From Hyphomicrobiales bacterium (GTDB lineage: Bacteria; Pseudomonadota; Alphaproteobacteria; Rhizobiales; Beijerinckiaceae), in contig UBZM01000013.1 in assembly GCA_900470095.1 (NCBI GenBank), positions 121,070-185,069 on the forward strand: a stretch of DNA of 64,000 bases, given 5' to 3'. The notes below the pieces were generated by a model. It had not been told where the DNA came from. It worked only from the letters and a program-made list of their open reading frames with translations, and did not search any database. The position numbers were made by a program, and so were the translations under genes. This document shows, piece by piece, positions 41,717 to 50,241 of the stretch (positions within the stretch are counted from its first letter, which is position 1; each line of letters begins with the position of its first letter).

Positions 41717-42391
41717 ATGGGCGAGAACGATCAGGAGCGCGACGGCGAACCGCTGAAGCTGCGGGACAAGGCCTATGTCAGCTTCACCGAGCGGCTGCTG
41801 GCGCGTGAGATCAAGCCGGGTCAGTTCGTCACCCAGCGCGAGCTCGTGGCGATGACTGGCCTGCCGCTCGGCGCCATTCGCGAACTGATCCCGCGCCTCG
41901 AGGCGGAAGGTCTGATCAAGACCGTGCCGCAGCGCGGCATGCAGGTTGCCCATGTCGATCTCAACCTGATCCGCAATGCGTTCCAGTTCCGGCTCTTCCT
42001 CGAAAAGGAAGCGACTGCGCTCTACGCGAAAACGGCGACGGACGAAGAGATCGCCGAACAGCGTGAACGCCATGAAGCGATCATCCGGAGAGCCGAGGCG
42101 GGTGGCGACGAGACGCTGATCGAGGACGCCGAGGATGTCGACCGGCTGATGCATGAGGCGATCATCGATCACCTCGACAACGACATCGTCTCCAAGGCCT
42201 TCCGCGTCACCTGGCTGAAGATCAGGCTGATCCGTCAGTACGAGACGCGTATCCAGAACCACATCCTGGTTCCTGTCATGCAGGACCACCTGAAGATCAT
42301 TGCCGCTATCGAGGCGCGGGACCCGGAGCGGGCCGCAGCCGAGATGAGCGCGCATATCGGAAACGCCCGCAACCGGGCCATGAGCTACTGA
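41717..42391 (+). CDS. GntR-family regulator (FCD/VanR type)
   Basis: A 224-residue regulator with an N-terminal winged helix (FVTQRELVAMTGLPLGAIRE, residues 36-55) and an all-helical FCD effector domain with RNAFQFRLFLEKEAT and a metal/ligand histidine region near HEAIIDH. AGGAG precedes the ATG. It is last in the sugar-transport and aldolase unit, and it is probably the local repressor acting on the ATGTC-type sites at 37310 and 40759. Confidence 0.9.
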   Translation: MGENDQERDGEPLKLRDKAYVSFTERLLAREIKPGQFVTQRELVAMTGLPLGAIRELIPRLEAEGLIKTVPQRGMQVAHVDLNLIRNAFQFRLFLEKEATALYAKTATDEEIAEQRERHEAIIRRAEAGGDETLIEDAEDVDRLMHEAIIDHLDNDIVSKAFRVTWLKIRLIRQYETRIQNHILVPVMQDHLKIIAAIEARDPERAAAEMSAHIGNARNRAMSY

Positions 42392-42522
42392 AGATCGGGG
42401 ATTGGGAACGAGGAGCCGGTCGATCGCGTTTGGTCGACGGCGCTGCCGGTGAGCGCCGTGGCGGGCGACATCGCGCGATCATCCCCTGGCTCGTATCGCT
42501 CCTGGCGCTCGACTAAATCCCG

Positions 42523-43329
42523 TCAGCTCGGGAACGCTGCGACTGCGCAGCTCTGACCGCCGTCGACGGGCAGGCAAACTCCGGTGATGAAAGCCGACTC
42601 GTCCGAGGCCAGAAACACGGCGGCTGCAGCAATATCCCAGGCCGTGCCCATCTTGCCCATGGGGACGGCGGCGTTGCGGGCGGCAACCATCTCGTCGACC
42701 GAGCCGTACTGCCCCGAGATCTGCTTGTAGATCAGCGGTGTGTCGATCAGGCCCGGCATGATGCAGTTCGCCCGGATGTTCTGCCGGGCATATTGCATGG
42801 CGAGCGCCATGGTCGCCTGGTTCACCGCTGCCTTGGTGGCGTAATAGGCAAAGTAGGGGTAGCCGGTCCAGCGGATCGCGGCGAGCGAGGAGATGTTGAC
42901 GATCGCGCCGCCACCGCTCGCCAGCATCGCCGGGATAACCGCCTTGGCCGTGCGGTAGACCGAGCCGAGATTGAGATCGAGCGCAGCCCTGAACTTCTCC
43001 TCGCTGAGTTCGACCGGTCCGCCCATATGGGTCACGCCGACATTGTTGTGCAGGATCTGGATGCCGCCGAAGCGCGCCATGGTGGCCGCGACTGCGTCGT
43101 CGACCGAGCCCTGTGCCGTCACATCGGCTGCGATCGCGAGCGCTTCGCCGCCCTCTTCCTCGATGATGGACGCTGTCTCGTCGGCGGCAGCCTGGACGAG
43201 ATCGATGCAGATGACCTTCGCGCCTTCGCGCGCATAGGCGACAGCCGCGGCCTTGCCATTGCCCCAGCCCGGTCCCGAGGAGCCGGCACCGAAAACGATC
43301 GCGGTCTTGCCCTTCAGCCGGTCGGCCAT
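42523..43329 (-). CDS. Short-chain dehydrogenase/reductase
   Basis: A 268-residue SDR. The cofactor loop is unusual, IVFGAGSSGPGWGNGKAAA, longer than the plain TGxxxGxG. The catalytic residues are in VNISSLAA and YFAYYATKAAV (YxxxK); the C-terminal GVCLPVDGGQSC is standard. It is the last gene of a leftward TRAP transporter unit, with a hairpin between it and the binding protein. It could serve that unit or the sugar module on the other side. The substrate is unknown. Confidence 0.88.
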   Translation of the reverse strand: MADRLKGKTAIVFGAGSSGPGWGNGKAAAVAYAREGAKVICIDLVQAAADETASIIEEEGGEALAIAADVTAQGSVDDAVAATMARFGGIQILHNNVGVTHMGGPVELSEEKFRAALDLNLGSVYRTAKAVIPAMLASGGGAIVNISSLAAIRWTGYPYFAYYATKAAVNQATMALAMQYARQNIRANCIMPGLIDTPLIYKQISGQYGSVDEMVAARNAAVPMGKMGTAWDIAAAAVFLASDESAFITGVCLPVDGGQSCAVAAFPS

Positions 43330-43365
43330 GACGTGCTTCCTTCAGGTCGCGAGTGGTTCAAATGA

Positions 43366-43397
43366 AAGCCCGGCGGCGCTGTTGCACCGCCGGGCTT
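43366..43397 (-). terminator. Hairpin between TRAP binding protein and SDR genes
   Basis: Perfect 11-base stem AAGCCCGGCGG / CCGCCGGGCTT with a ten-base loop, then TTTCATTT on the - strand. Likely a partial terminator or mRNA 3' stabiliser. Confidence 0.65.
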
Positions 43398-43416
43398 GAA
43401 AGACGAGCGGGCAAGA

Positions 43417-44436
43417 TCAGCTCAGGCTGCTGCCGACGGCCTTCTCGAGAATGGCCCAGGCTTCGTCGCCATACTTCTTCTTCCAGTCGGCATAGAAGCC
43501 AGCCTTGCGAAGCGCCTCGCGGAAGGGAGCTGCCTGAGTGTCGTTGATGACCATGCCCTTCGAGACGAGTTCATCCTTGAGACCGGCATTGAGCTTGGCG
43601 ACGTCGGCGCGCTCGAGCAGCGCTGCGTCATCGAGGTTCTTGGCGACGATCTTGCGGAGATCCTCCGGCAGCTTCTCCCAGGCGCGACGGTTTGCCAGGA
43701 ACCAGAAGCCATCCCACATGTGATTGGTCATGGAGAGGTACTTCTGCACTTCGAAGAGCTTGGCAGTGGCGATGATCGCCAGCGGGTTCTCCTGGCCATC
43801 GACCACCTTGGTCTGCAGGGCGGTGTAGACTTCGGCGAAGTTGATGCTGGCCGGAGCCGACTGGAAGGCGGTGAACATCGAGGTCCAGAGCGGGCTGACC
43901 GGCACGCGGATCTTGAAGCCCTTGAGGTCGTCGGGCGTGTTGATCGGGCCCTTCGAGCTTGTCATCTGGCGGAAGCCGTTGTCCCAGATCTTGTCCATGA
44001 CCACGAGGTTGGCCTTGCCGATCTGGCCGCGGACATAGGCGCCGAGCTCCCCGTCCAGAGCCTTCCAGACAGCATCATAGTTAGGGAAGGCGAAGCCGAT
44101 TCCGCTGAGCGAGGCGTTCGGCACCAGAGTCGAGAGGATTAGCGGCGACAGTGTGAAGAACTCGACGCCGCCCGAACGGACCTGGCTCAGCATGTCGGTG
44201 TCGGAACCGAGCTGATTGTTCGGGAAGATCTGGATGACGACCCGGCCCTTGGTGTCCTGCTTGATCTTCTCCGCCGCCTCATTGGCACGGATGTTCATCG
44301 GGTGCGCGACGGGCAGGTTGTTGGCGTATTTGTAGGTGAATTCGGCGGCCTGCGCCTCGGCCCTGCCGATATGGAAGGAGCCGATGGTGGCGGCAGCGGC
44401 AGTGCCCTGCAGCAGAGTGCGGCGTGAGATGGTCAT
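43417..44436 (-). CDS. TRAP transporter substrate-binding protein (DctP family)
   Basis: A 339-residue periplasmic binding protein with a Tat-type leader (ISRRTLLQGTAAAATIGSF). The DctP features are YKYANNLPVAHPMNIRANEA, KGRVVIQIFPNNQLGSD and the conserved arginine region GFKIRVPVSPLW, which binds a carboxylate. It therefore probably binds an organic acid. The start at 44436 gives the leader directly; an earlier in-frame codon is less likely. The fused permease is encoded 143 bases upstream. Confidence 0.92.
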   Translation of the reverse strand: MTISRRTLLQGTAAAATIGSFHIGRAEAQAAEFTYKYANNLPVAHPMNIRANEAAEKIKQDTKGRVVIQIFPNNQLGSDTDMLSQVRSGGVEFFTLSPLILSTLVPNASLSGIGFAFPNYDAVWKALDGELGAYVRGQIGKANLVVMDKIWDNGFRQMTSSKGPINTPDDLKGFKIRVPVSPLWTSMFTAFQSAPASINFAEVYTALQTKVVDGQENPLAIIATAKLFEVQKYLSMTNHMWDGFWFLANRRAWEKLPEDLRKIVAKNLDDAALLERADVAKLNAGLKDELVSKGMVINDTQAAPFREALRKAGFYADWKKKYGDEAWAILEKAVGSSLS

Positions 44437-44579
44437 GAGCGTTTCTCTCCCTGTCGATGTTGCTTTCACGCCGCCGCTGGTTTGCTTCGCGACGACGGGA
44501 TCTCGGTTATCCTAAATTCTCGCGTTTCGGACTGCAGCCCTGCAACCCTCACTGCGATGGTGGCGACCATGCCGGAGCA

Positions 44580-46448
44580 TCAGAGCACCCAGGTCGACAG
44601 GCCGGGCACGACCGCAATGACGACAAGGCCGATCAGCAGCGCGACAAGATAGGGCCAGATCGCGCCCATCGCCTCGTCCGGCGAGACATTGCCGATCTTG
44701 CAGGCGATGTAGAAGCCGATCCCGATCGGCGGGGTCATCAGGCCGATATTCATCGCCGTGACCACCACCATCGAATAGTGCACATCGTTGATGCCGAGAT
44801 TCTTGGCGATCGGGAACATCAGCGGCGCCATCAGCACGATCGCGGGCAGGCCTTCGAGCACACAGCCCAGCACCAGGAAGACGACGATCGTCACCGCCAT
44901 GAAGGTGAGCCAGCCGCCCGGCAGGCCGGCCATGAAGGTGGCGAGGTCGCGCGCGAAGCCGGTCTGGGTCAGGGCCCAGGCCATGGCGAGCGCGGTGCCG
45001 AGGATCATCAGGATCGCGCCCGAGAGTGCCGCCGTCTCGACCAGCATCGCGTAGCATTTGCGAAGGCCGATGCCGCCATAGAGGATGATGCCGATGACGA
45101 AGGCGTAGAGCACCGCGATGGTCGAGACCTCCGTCGCGGTCGCAATGCCGCCGCCGACCACGCCGCGGATCAGGAAGGGCAGGACGAGAGCCGGACCCGC
45201 GACCAGAGCGGTCCGCCCGATCACGGCCATGGGCGCGCGCCGCACGCCCTTCATGTCCTCGCCGATGGCTTTCCAGCGTGCCAGCAGCGCCAGCGCGACG
45301 AGGAGCACCATGGCGATGCCGAAGCCGGCATTGAACAATCCGGCGATCGAGACGCCGGCGACCGAGCCGAGCACGATCAGGACGATGCTCGGTGGCACCG
45401 TGTCGGCCATGGCCGCGCCCGTCGAGAGCAGGGCGATGAGCTCCTTGGGCTGGTAGCCGCGGCGCTTCATCTCGGGAAAGAGCGCGGGCGCAACGGTCGC
45501 CATGTCGGAGACTTTCGAGCCCGAAATGCCCGAGACCAGGAAGAGCGAGCCGAGCAGCACATAGGACATGCCGGCGCGGACATGGCCGAGCATCGAGGCG
45601 AGGAAGTCGACGATCGCCTTGCCCATGCCGGTCGCGTCGAGAATGCAGCCGAGCAGTACGAAGATCGGCACGGAGAGCAGGATGATGCTCGACATGCCCT
45701 CGTCCATGCGCCCGATCATCACGATCATCGGGACATTGGTGCTGAAGGCGAGGAAGGCGAGCGTGCCCATGCCGAAGCAGAAGCCGATCGGCACGCCGGC
45801 GACGAGGCAGAGCGCCACCGTGATGACGAGGAAGATCAGGATGTTGGTGTAGCCGAGGCCCTTGAAAACCGGCATCAACCCCCAGCAGGCGGCGGCGAGC
45901 CCGGCGACGAGCGCGACGGCGACGATCAGGTCCGGCAGCCTCGCAGTGCGGATGGCATGGCGAATCGTGAGCACGAGCATCATGGTGATGCCGGATGCGA
46001 TGGCCGAGACGCGCCAGCTGTTCGGAATGTTGAGCGCGGCCGAGGTGACGTAGGATTCCTCGATCGTATAGTCGATCGCCGGGTAGATCATTGCCGCGAG
46101 GAAGGCGGCAACCACGACGAGGGCCAGCGTCTGCACGAACTGGCTCACGCGCTCCGGCATCATGCCGATGAAAAGTGTCAGCTTGAGATGCTCGTTGCGA
46201 TCGATTGCGATCGCGGAGCCGAGCATGGCAAGCCAGAGGAAAGAGATCGAGGCGGCTTCGTCGATCCAGACAATCGGCAGGGAGAAGACGTAGCGCGTGG
46301 TGACGCCGAGCAGCAGAAGCCCGACGATCAGCAGCAGCAGCGCGGCGCTGATCATCTCGATCGGCCGCATGATCGCCGAGCCGGTGCGGATTGCATCCGT
46401 ATCCAGCGGGTTCTCGGAAGGAGCAATGCTCTCGCTGAGCTGTGCCAT
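44580..46448 (-). CDS. TRAP transporter fused small and large permease (DctQM)
   Basis: A 622-residue membrane protein. About residues 25-180 are the DctQ part (four helices, VWIDEAASISFLWLAMLGSAIA). The remainder is the DctM part with GLPAIVLMAPLMFPIAKNLGI and NIGLMTPPIGIGFYIACK. Fused DctQM proteins are a known variant. It uses a sodium or proton gradient with DctP to import an acid. The ATG at 46448 is preferred over one 16 codons earlier. The gene is divergent from IclR; a palindrome related to the IclR-proximal site lies 178-192 bases upstream. Confidence 0.92.
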   Translation of the reverse strand: MAQLSESIAPSENPLDTDAIRTGSAIMRPIEMISAALLLLIVGLLLLGVTTRYVFSLPIVWIDEAASISFLWLAMLGSAIAIDRNEHLKLTLFIGMMPERVSQFVQTLALVVVAAFLAAMIYPAIDYTIEESYVTSAALNIPNSWRVSAIASGITMMLVLTIRHAIRTARLPDLIVAVALVAGLAAACWGLMPVFKGLGYTNILIFLVITVALCLVAGVPIGFCFGMGTLAFLAFSTNVPMIVMIGRMDEGMSSIILLSVPIFVLLGCILDATGMGKAIVDFLASMLGHVRAGMSYVLLGSLFLVSGISGSKVSDMATVAPALFPEMKRRGYQPKELIALLSTGAAMADTVPPSIVLIVLGSVAGVSIAGLFNAGFGIAMVLLVALALLARWKAIGEDMKGVRRAPMAVIGRTALVAGPALVLPFLIRGVVGGGIATATEVSTIAVLYAFVIGIILYGGIGLRKCYAMLVETAALSGAILMILGTALAMAWALTQTGFARDLATFMAGLPGGWLTFMAVTIVVFLVLGCVLEGLPAIVLMAPLMFPIAKNLGINDVHYSMVVVTAMNIGLMTPPIGIGFYIACKIGNVSPDEAMGAIWPYLVALLIGLVVIAVVPGLSTWVL

Positions 46449-46625
46449 GTCCGGGCTCAAGCCTGCGGGAGCATGGCAACGCCGGAGCGCGCGCATGTCG
46501 GAACGGAACCGCAGCGGATATCCGCTTCAGCCATGGCGTTGGCCTCCGGCCAGCCGGAATCCCGTGACAACATCTGCCCTTCCTCCCGCGCGCCGATCTT
46601 GTGAACGTTCTTGCGGTCCGGCGCG

Positions 46626-46640
46626 GTCCATACTGTGGAT
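46626..46640. promoter_or_regulatory. Imperfect copy of IclR-type palindrome
   Basis: GTCCATACTGTGGAT matches the perfect palindrome at 46733-46747 in 12 of 15 positions. It lies on the TRAP side of the divergent region. Confidence 0.5.
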
Positions 46641-46732
46641 GATTGATCCAGCGGAAGGTGCCAAGAATACACAAGCAGCCCTGCGTTGCAATCTATCTGA
46701 GCCCGAACTAGGCTGCTGCAAACAACCAAAGG

Positions 46733-46747
46733 GTCCATATTATGGAC
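46733..46747. promoter_or_regulatory. Palindrome GTCCATA-T-TATGGAC, likely IclR operator
   Basis: Perfect 7-1-7 palindrome ending 18 bases before the IclR start codon. Length and symmetry suit IclR-family operators; autoregulation is likely. Confidence 0.6.
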
Positions 46748-46765
46748 TGTCTCTGAGGCCGCAGG

Positions 46766-47629
46766 ATGGAACATTTCGTTGCATCAGCCGGCGATCTCTC
46801 GGGCTCGCAGAGTGTCGACCGGGCCTTGCGGCTCCTGGCTTTGATCGGGCGCGAGCCCGCGGGCGGGTTGCCGCTGAGCGATATCGTCATCGAAAGCGGG
46901 CTCAACAAGCCGACGGCGCGGCGGCTGCTGCTCGCCCTGATACGCGCAGGTCTCGTCGAGCAGGAGGCTCTGTCGCGGCATTACTGCCTTGGCGAGGAGG
47001 CTTTCGTGCTGGGCGTCCTGGCTGCGCGCCGGCACGGGCTGCTCGAACTCGCCATGGAGAGCCTGAGGCGCCTGTCGGAGATCACCATGGATACGAGCTT
47101 TCTCTCGATCCGGCGTGAGAACTACTCGGTCTGCCTGCACCGGGAGGAGGGAACCTATCCGGTCCGGACGCACGCGCTGCAGACTGGCCAGCAGCATCCG
47201 CTCGGGGTCGGCGCCGGCTCGCTCGCGATGCTGGCGGTGCTGCCGGACGGCGAGATCGAACGGATCATGGCGGCGAACGAGGCGGTGCTGCTGACTCAGT
47301 ATCCGGGTTTTCCGCCTGACGAGATCCGCGCCGATCTGACGCTGGCCCGCCAGCGCGGTTTTTCGCTCAATCCCGGCCGGCTGGTGGCCAGTTCCTGGGG
47401 CGTCGGCATCGCCTTTCGCTATCCGGACGGTCGCGTCGCCGGCGCGCTCAGCCTGGCGGCGATCGACAGTCGCATGGTTCCCGCGCGCCAGGTCGAATTG
47501 GCGCGCCATCTTTCGACTGAAGCCGAGAGGATGGAGCGCCTGCTCGCGCAGATGTTCGTCCGCAAGACATCCCAAGGCGACGGCCCGCAGCAGAGGGCAC
47601 GCCCAATTACAAAATCGAGGAGCGCCTGA
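46766..47629 (+). CDS. IclR-family transcriptional regulator
   Basis: A 287-residue regulator. The winged helix is at about residues 15-75 (SQSVDRALRLLALIG, LPLSDIVIESGLNKPTARRL). The effector domain follows with SEITMDTSFLSIRRENYSVC, HPLGVGAGSLAMLAVLP and RVAGALSLAAIDSR. It stands between the leftward TRAP unit and the rightward acyl-CoA ligase unit, with likely sites on both sides, so it probably controls uptake and activation of one organic acid. The acyl-CoA ligase starts one base after its stop. Confidence 0.93.
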   Translation: MEHFVASAGDLSGSQSVDRALRLLALIGREPAGGLPLSDIVIESGLNKPTARRLLLALIRAGLVEQEALSRHYCLGEEAFVLGVLAARRHGLLELAMESLRRLSEITMDTSFLSIRRENYSVCLHREEGTYPVRTHALQTGQQHPLGVGAGSLAMLAVLPDGEIERIMAANEAVLLTQYPGFPPDEIRADLTLARQRGFSLNPGRLVASSWGVGIAFRYPDGRVAGALSLAAIDSRMVPARQVELARHLSTEAERMERLLAQMFVRKTSQGDGPQQRARPITKSRSA

Positions 47630-47630
47630 C

Positions 47631-49271
47631 GTGACCGAAGCCCTTGCCAGCCAGGCCGCCCCGCGCGGCGGTGTCGCGCCCGTGACGCGCCGCGTGATGA
47701 ACCTTGCCCATATCGTCACCCAGAATGCGCGCCGCTTCGGCCAGCGCTCAGGCTTCATCTGGGGTGACCGGCAGTGGAAATGGGCCGAGATCGATGCGCA
47801 GGTTTCAGCGCTGGCCGCGGCGCTGGCAGCGCGGGGCATCGGCAAGGGGGACCGTGTCCTGGTTCATTCCAAGAACTGCGAGGCGATGTTCTTCTCGATG
47901 TTTGCGGCCTTCCGGCTTGGCGCCGTCTGGGTGCCGACCAATTTCAGGCTGCTGCCGGACGAAGTCGCCTATCTCGCGACGGCGTCGGGTGCGAGGGCTT
48001 TCCTGTGCCATGGCGATTTTCCGGAGCATGCCGCGGCCGTCGCCGCTGCTGAACCCGCGCTGGGCTTTACCTGGCGCATCGGGGCGGGAGCTTTTGGCGA
48101 GGCCGAGGTCGGCGAGGTGATGGCGCGCCATGCCGGCGCAAGCGTCGCGAATGCCGCGGTCGAGCGTGACGATCCCTGCTGGTTCTTCTTCACTTCGGGT
48201 ACCACGGGGCGCTCAAAGGCCGCGGTGCTTACCCATGGCCAGATGGGTTTCGTCGTCACCAATCATCTCTGCGACCTGATGCCGGGAACGACGGAGGCGG
48301 ATGCCTCGCTCGTGGTCGCGCCGCTCTCGCATGGCGCGGGCGTGCACCAACTCGTCATCTCGGCGCGCGGCGCGCCGACGATCCTGCTGCCGTCGGAGCG
48401 TTTCGACGTCGACGAGGCCTATCGCCTGATCGCGCGCCACCGCATCACCAATATCTTCACCGTGCCGACGATCCTGAAAATGCTGATCGAGCATCCGGCC
48501 GTCGACACGCATGACCATTCCTCGCTGCGCTATGTCATCTATGCCGGCGCGCCAATGTATCGCGAGGATCAGAAGGCGGCGCTTGCCAAACTGGGCAAGG
48601 TGATCGTGCAGTATTTCGGGCTCGGCGAGGTCACCGGCAATATCACGGTGCTGCCGCCCGCCCTGCATGATCCCGAAGACGGTCCGAATGCGCGCATCGG
48701 GACCTGCGGCTTCGAGCGCACGGGAATGCAGGTCCAGATCCAGGATGATGAGGGGCGTGAGATTGCGGCAGGGGAGCAGGGCGAGATCTGCGTCGTCGGC
48801 CCGGCCGTGTTCGCCGGCTACTACGACAACCCCGAGGCCAATGCGAAATCCTTCCGCGATGGCTGGTTCCGTACCGGTGATCTCGGCCACATGGACGAAC
48901 AGGGCTTCGTCTACATCACCGGGCGCGCCTCCGACATGTACATTTCCGGCGGCTCGAACATCTACCCGCGCGAGATCGAGGAGAAGATCCTGACCAATCC
49001 GGCAATCGCGGAGGTGGCCGTTGTCGGCGTGCCTGATCCGGTCTGGGGCGAGATCGGTATCGCCGTCTGCGTCGCATGTTCGGGGGCGCAGGCCAGCGAG
49101 GCGGAGCTCGCCGAATTCCTCTCGACCAAGATCGCACGTTACAAGATGCCGAAGCGCTTCCTGTTCTGGGAGGCGCTGCCGAAGTCGGGTTACGGCAAGG
49201 TGCCGAAGCGGCTGGTCAAGGACGAACTTGAAGCGCGTGGCGAACTCGCCCGGATGCGGGGCGAGAGGTGA
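47631..49271 (+). CDS. AMP-forming acyl-CoA synthetase
   Basis: A 546-residue ANL-superfamily ligase that activates a carboxylic acid to its CoA thioester through an acyl-adenylate. Motifs: FFTSGTTGRSKAAV (phosphate loop), YFGLGEVTGN, GWFRTGDLGHMDEQG, and KSGYGKVPKR with the catalytic lysine. Start GTG at 47631 has AGGAG about eight bases away. An ATG at 47698 is out of frame with nothing better to offer. It is coupled to the PPC protein gene (TGATG). The substrate is unknown; uptake by the divergent TRAP system is inferred. Confidence 0.92.
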   Translation: MTEALASQAAPRGGVAPVTRRVMNLAHIVTQNARRFGQRSGFIWGDRQWKWAEIDAQVSALAAALAARGIGKGDRVLVHSKNCEAMFFSMFAAFRLGAVWVPTNFRLLPDEVAYLATASGARAFLCHGDFPEHAAAVAAAEPALGFTWRIGAGAFGEAEVGEVMARHAGASVANAAVERDDPCWFFFTSGTTGRSKAAVLTHGQMGFVVTNHLCDLMPGTTEADASLVVAPLSHGAGVHQLVISARGAPTILLPSERFDVDEAYRLIARHRITNIFTVPTILKMLIEHPAVDTHDHSSLRYVIYAGAPMYREDQKAALAKLGKVIVQYFGLGEVTGNITVLPPALHDPEDGPNARIGTCGFERTGMQVQIQDDEGREIAAGEQGEICVVGPAVFAGYYDNPEANAKSFRDGWFRTGDLGHMDEQGFVYITGRASDMYISGGSNIYPREIEEKILTNPAIAEVAVVGVPDPVWGEIGIAVCVACSGAQASEAELAEFLSTKIARYKMPKRFLFWEALPKSGYGKVPKRLVKDELEARGELARMRGER

Positions 49272-50125
49272 TGCGGCAGATCATCCAGCCTGGTCCCGCG
49301 GCGCCTGAGCGCATTCGGTGGGTCGAAGCGCATGGCCGGCGTTTCGCGATGCCCCTTGCAGCCGGGCTTCCGCTCCTGGAAGCGGTGCGCCGAGGCTTCG
49401 CGGCGATGGGCTTCACCAGCGGCGTGGTGACGGTCGATGGGCTCGTCCTCGGACCCTTCGCCTATGTCATGCCGGCGCTGTCGAAGACTCCGGAACATGC
49501 CGCCTTCTATAGCGATACGTTCAGACCGGCCGGCGTGACGCGCGTCGAGACGGGGGCGATGACCTTCGGCCTGCGCGATGGAGCGCCCTTCTTCCACTGC
49601 CACGCGCTCTGGACCGAAGCCGACGGCAAGACGAGCGGCGGCCATATCCTGCCAGACGACACCGTTCTCGCGGAGGCGATCACCGTGCCGGCACTCGGTC
49701 TCGATGGCGCCGGTTTTGCAACCGCGCCCGATCCGGAGACGAATTTCAAGCTGTTCGGCCCGGTCGCGGTGCCGTTCTCCGGGGCTTCGCGCGAAGGGCG
49801 TTATTTCGCCCTGCGTGTGGGCCCGAATACCGATTTCACCACGGCGCTGGAAGAGTTCTGTGCCGAACGCGGCATCCGGCGTGCCGTGATCCATGGCGGC
49901 GTCGGCAGCACGATCGGCGCGCATTTCGGGGATGGTCGGATCGTCGAGAATTTTGCGACCGAAGTCGCGATTCAGGCCGGCGTGGTCGAGCCCGTGCAGG
50001 GGGGGCACGCGGCGCAGATCGATGTAGCGCTGGTCGATTTCACCGGTGCAATGGCACAAGGCCGCCTGAGGCGCGGCGACAATCCGGTGTTGATGACCTT
50101 CGAGCTGGTGCTCGAGGCCTTGTAG
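49271..50125 (+). CDS. PPC/DUF296-domain protein, two tandem domains
   Basis: A 284-residue protein of the plants-and-prokaryotes-conserved (PPC) type. The first domain ends in HCHALWTEADGKTSGGHILP, including the HxH and GGH metal-binding pattern. The second domain (from about residue 170, RYFALRVGPNTDFTTALEEF) keeps the fold with HGGVGSTIGAHF and a later QGGHAAQIDVAL. Function is not known for the family in bacteria beyond ligand or DNA binding. The start overlaps the ligase stop as TGATG. Its place in an acid-catabolism operon suggests an enzyme-like or sensing role. Confidence 0.85.
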   Translation: MRQIIQPGPAAPERIRWVEAHGRRFAMPLAAGLPLLEAVRRGFAAMGFTSGVVTVDGLVLGPFAYVMPALSKTPEHAAFYSDTFRPAGVTRVETGAMTFGLRDGAPFFHCHALWTEADGKTSGGHILPDDTVLAEAITVPALGLDGAGFATAPDPETNFKLFGPVAVPFSGASREGRYFALRVGPNTDFTTALEEFCAERGIRRAVIHGGVGSTIGAHFGDGRIVENFATEVAIQAGVVEPVQGGHAAQIDVALVDFTGAMAQGRLRRGDNPVLMTFELVLEAL

Positions 50126-50146
50126 GGCGCCCAGACAGGCAGTCCC

Positions 50147-50161
50147 ACCGAAGCCTTCGGT
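50147..50161. repeat. Palindrome ACCGAAG-C-CTTCGGT
   Basis: Perfect 7-1-7 palindrome after the PPC gene. A further CACCGAAG half-copy follows at about 50165. Small terminator or operator for the next hydrolase gene. Confidence 0.35.
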
Positions 50162-50241
50162 CGGCACCGAAGTGTTTCCAGGTGTCAGCGAGTATTCGAA
50201 GGCGCAGTCTCCCGCCCACTCAGCAAGGGCGGGAGCCGGCC

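Larger units (their letters stand above)
46449..46765. other. Divergent intergenic region TRAP / IclR
   Basis: 317 bases without a convincing gene. It holds the two related palindromes at 46626-46640 and 46733-46747 and presumably both promoters. Confidence 0.6.

Noticed and set aside
44457..46604. 715-codon frame on the + strand and a 720-codon frame on the - strand over the TRAP permease
   Set aside because: Both are shadows of the DctQM gene in GC-rich DNA; their translations are runs of His/Arg/Asp or low-complexity Arg-rich sequence, while the 44580-46448 frame shows clear TRAP helices.
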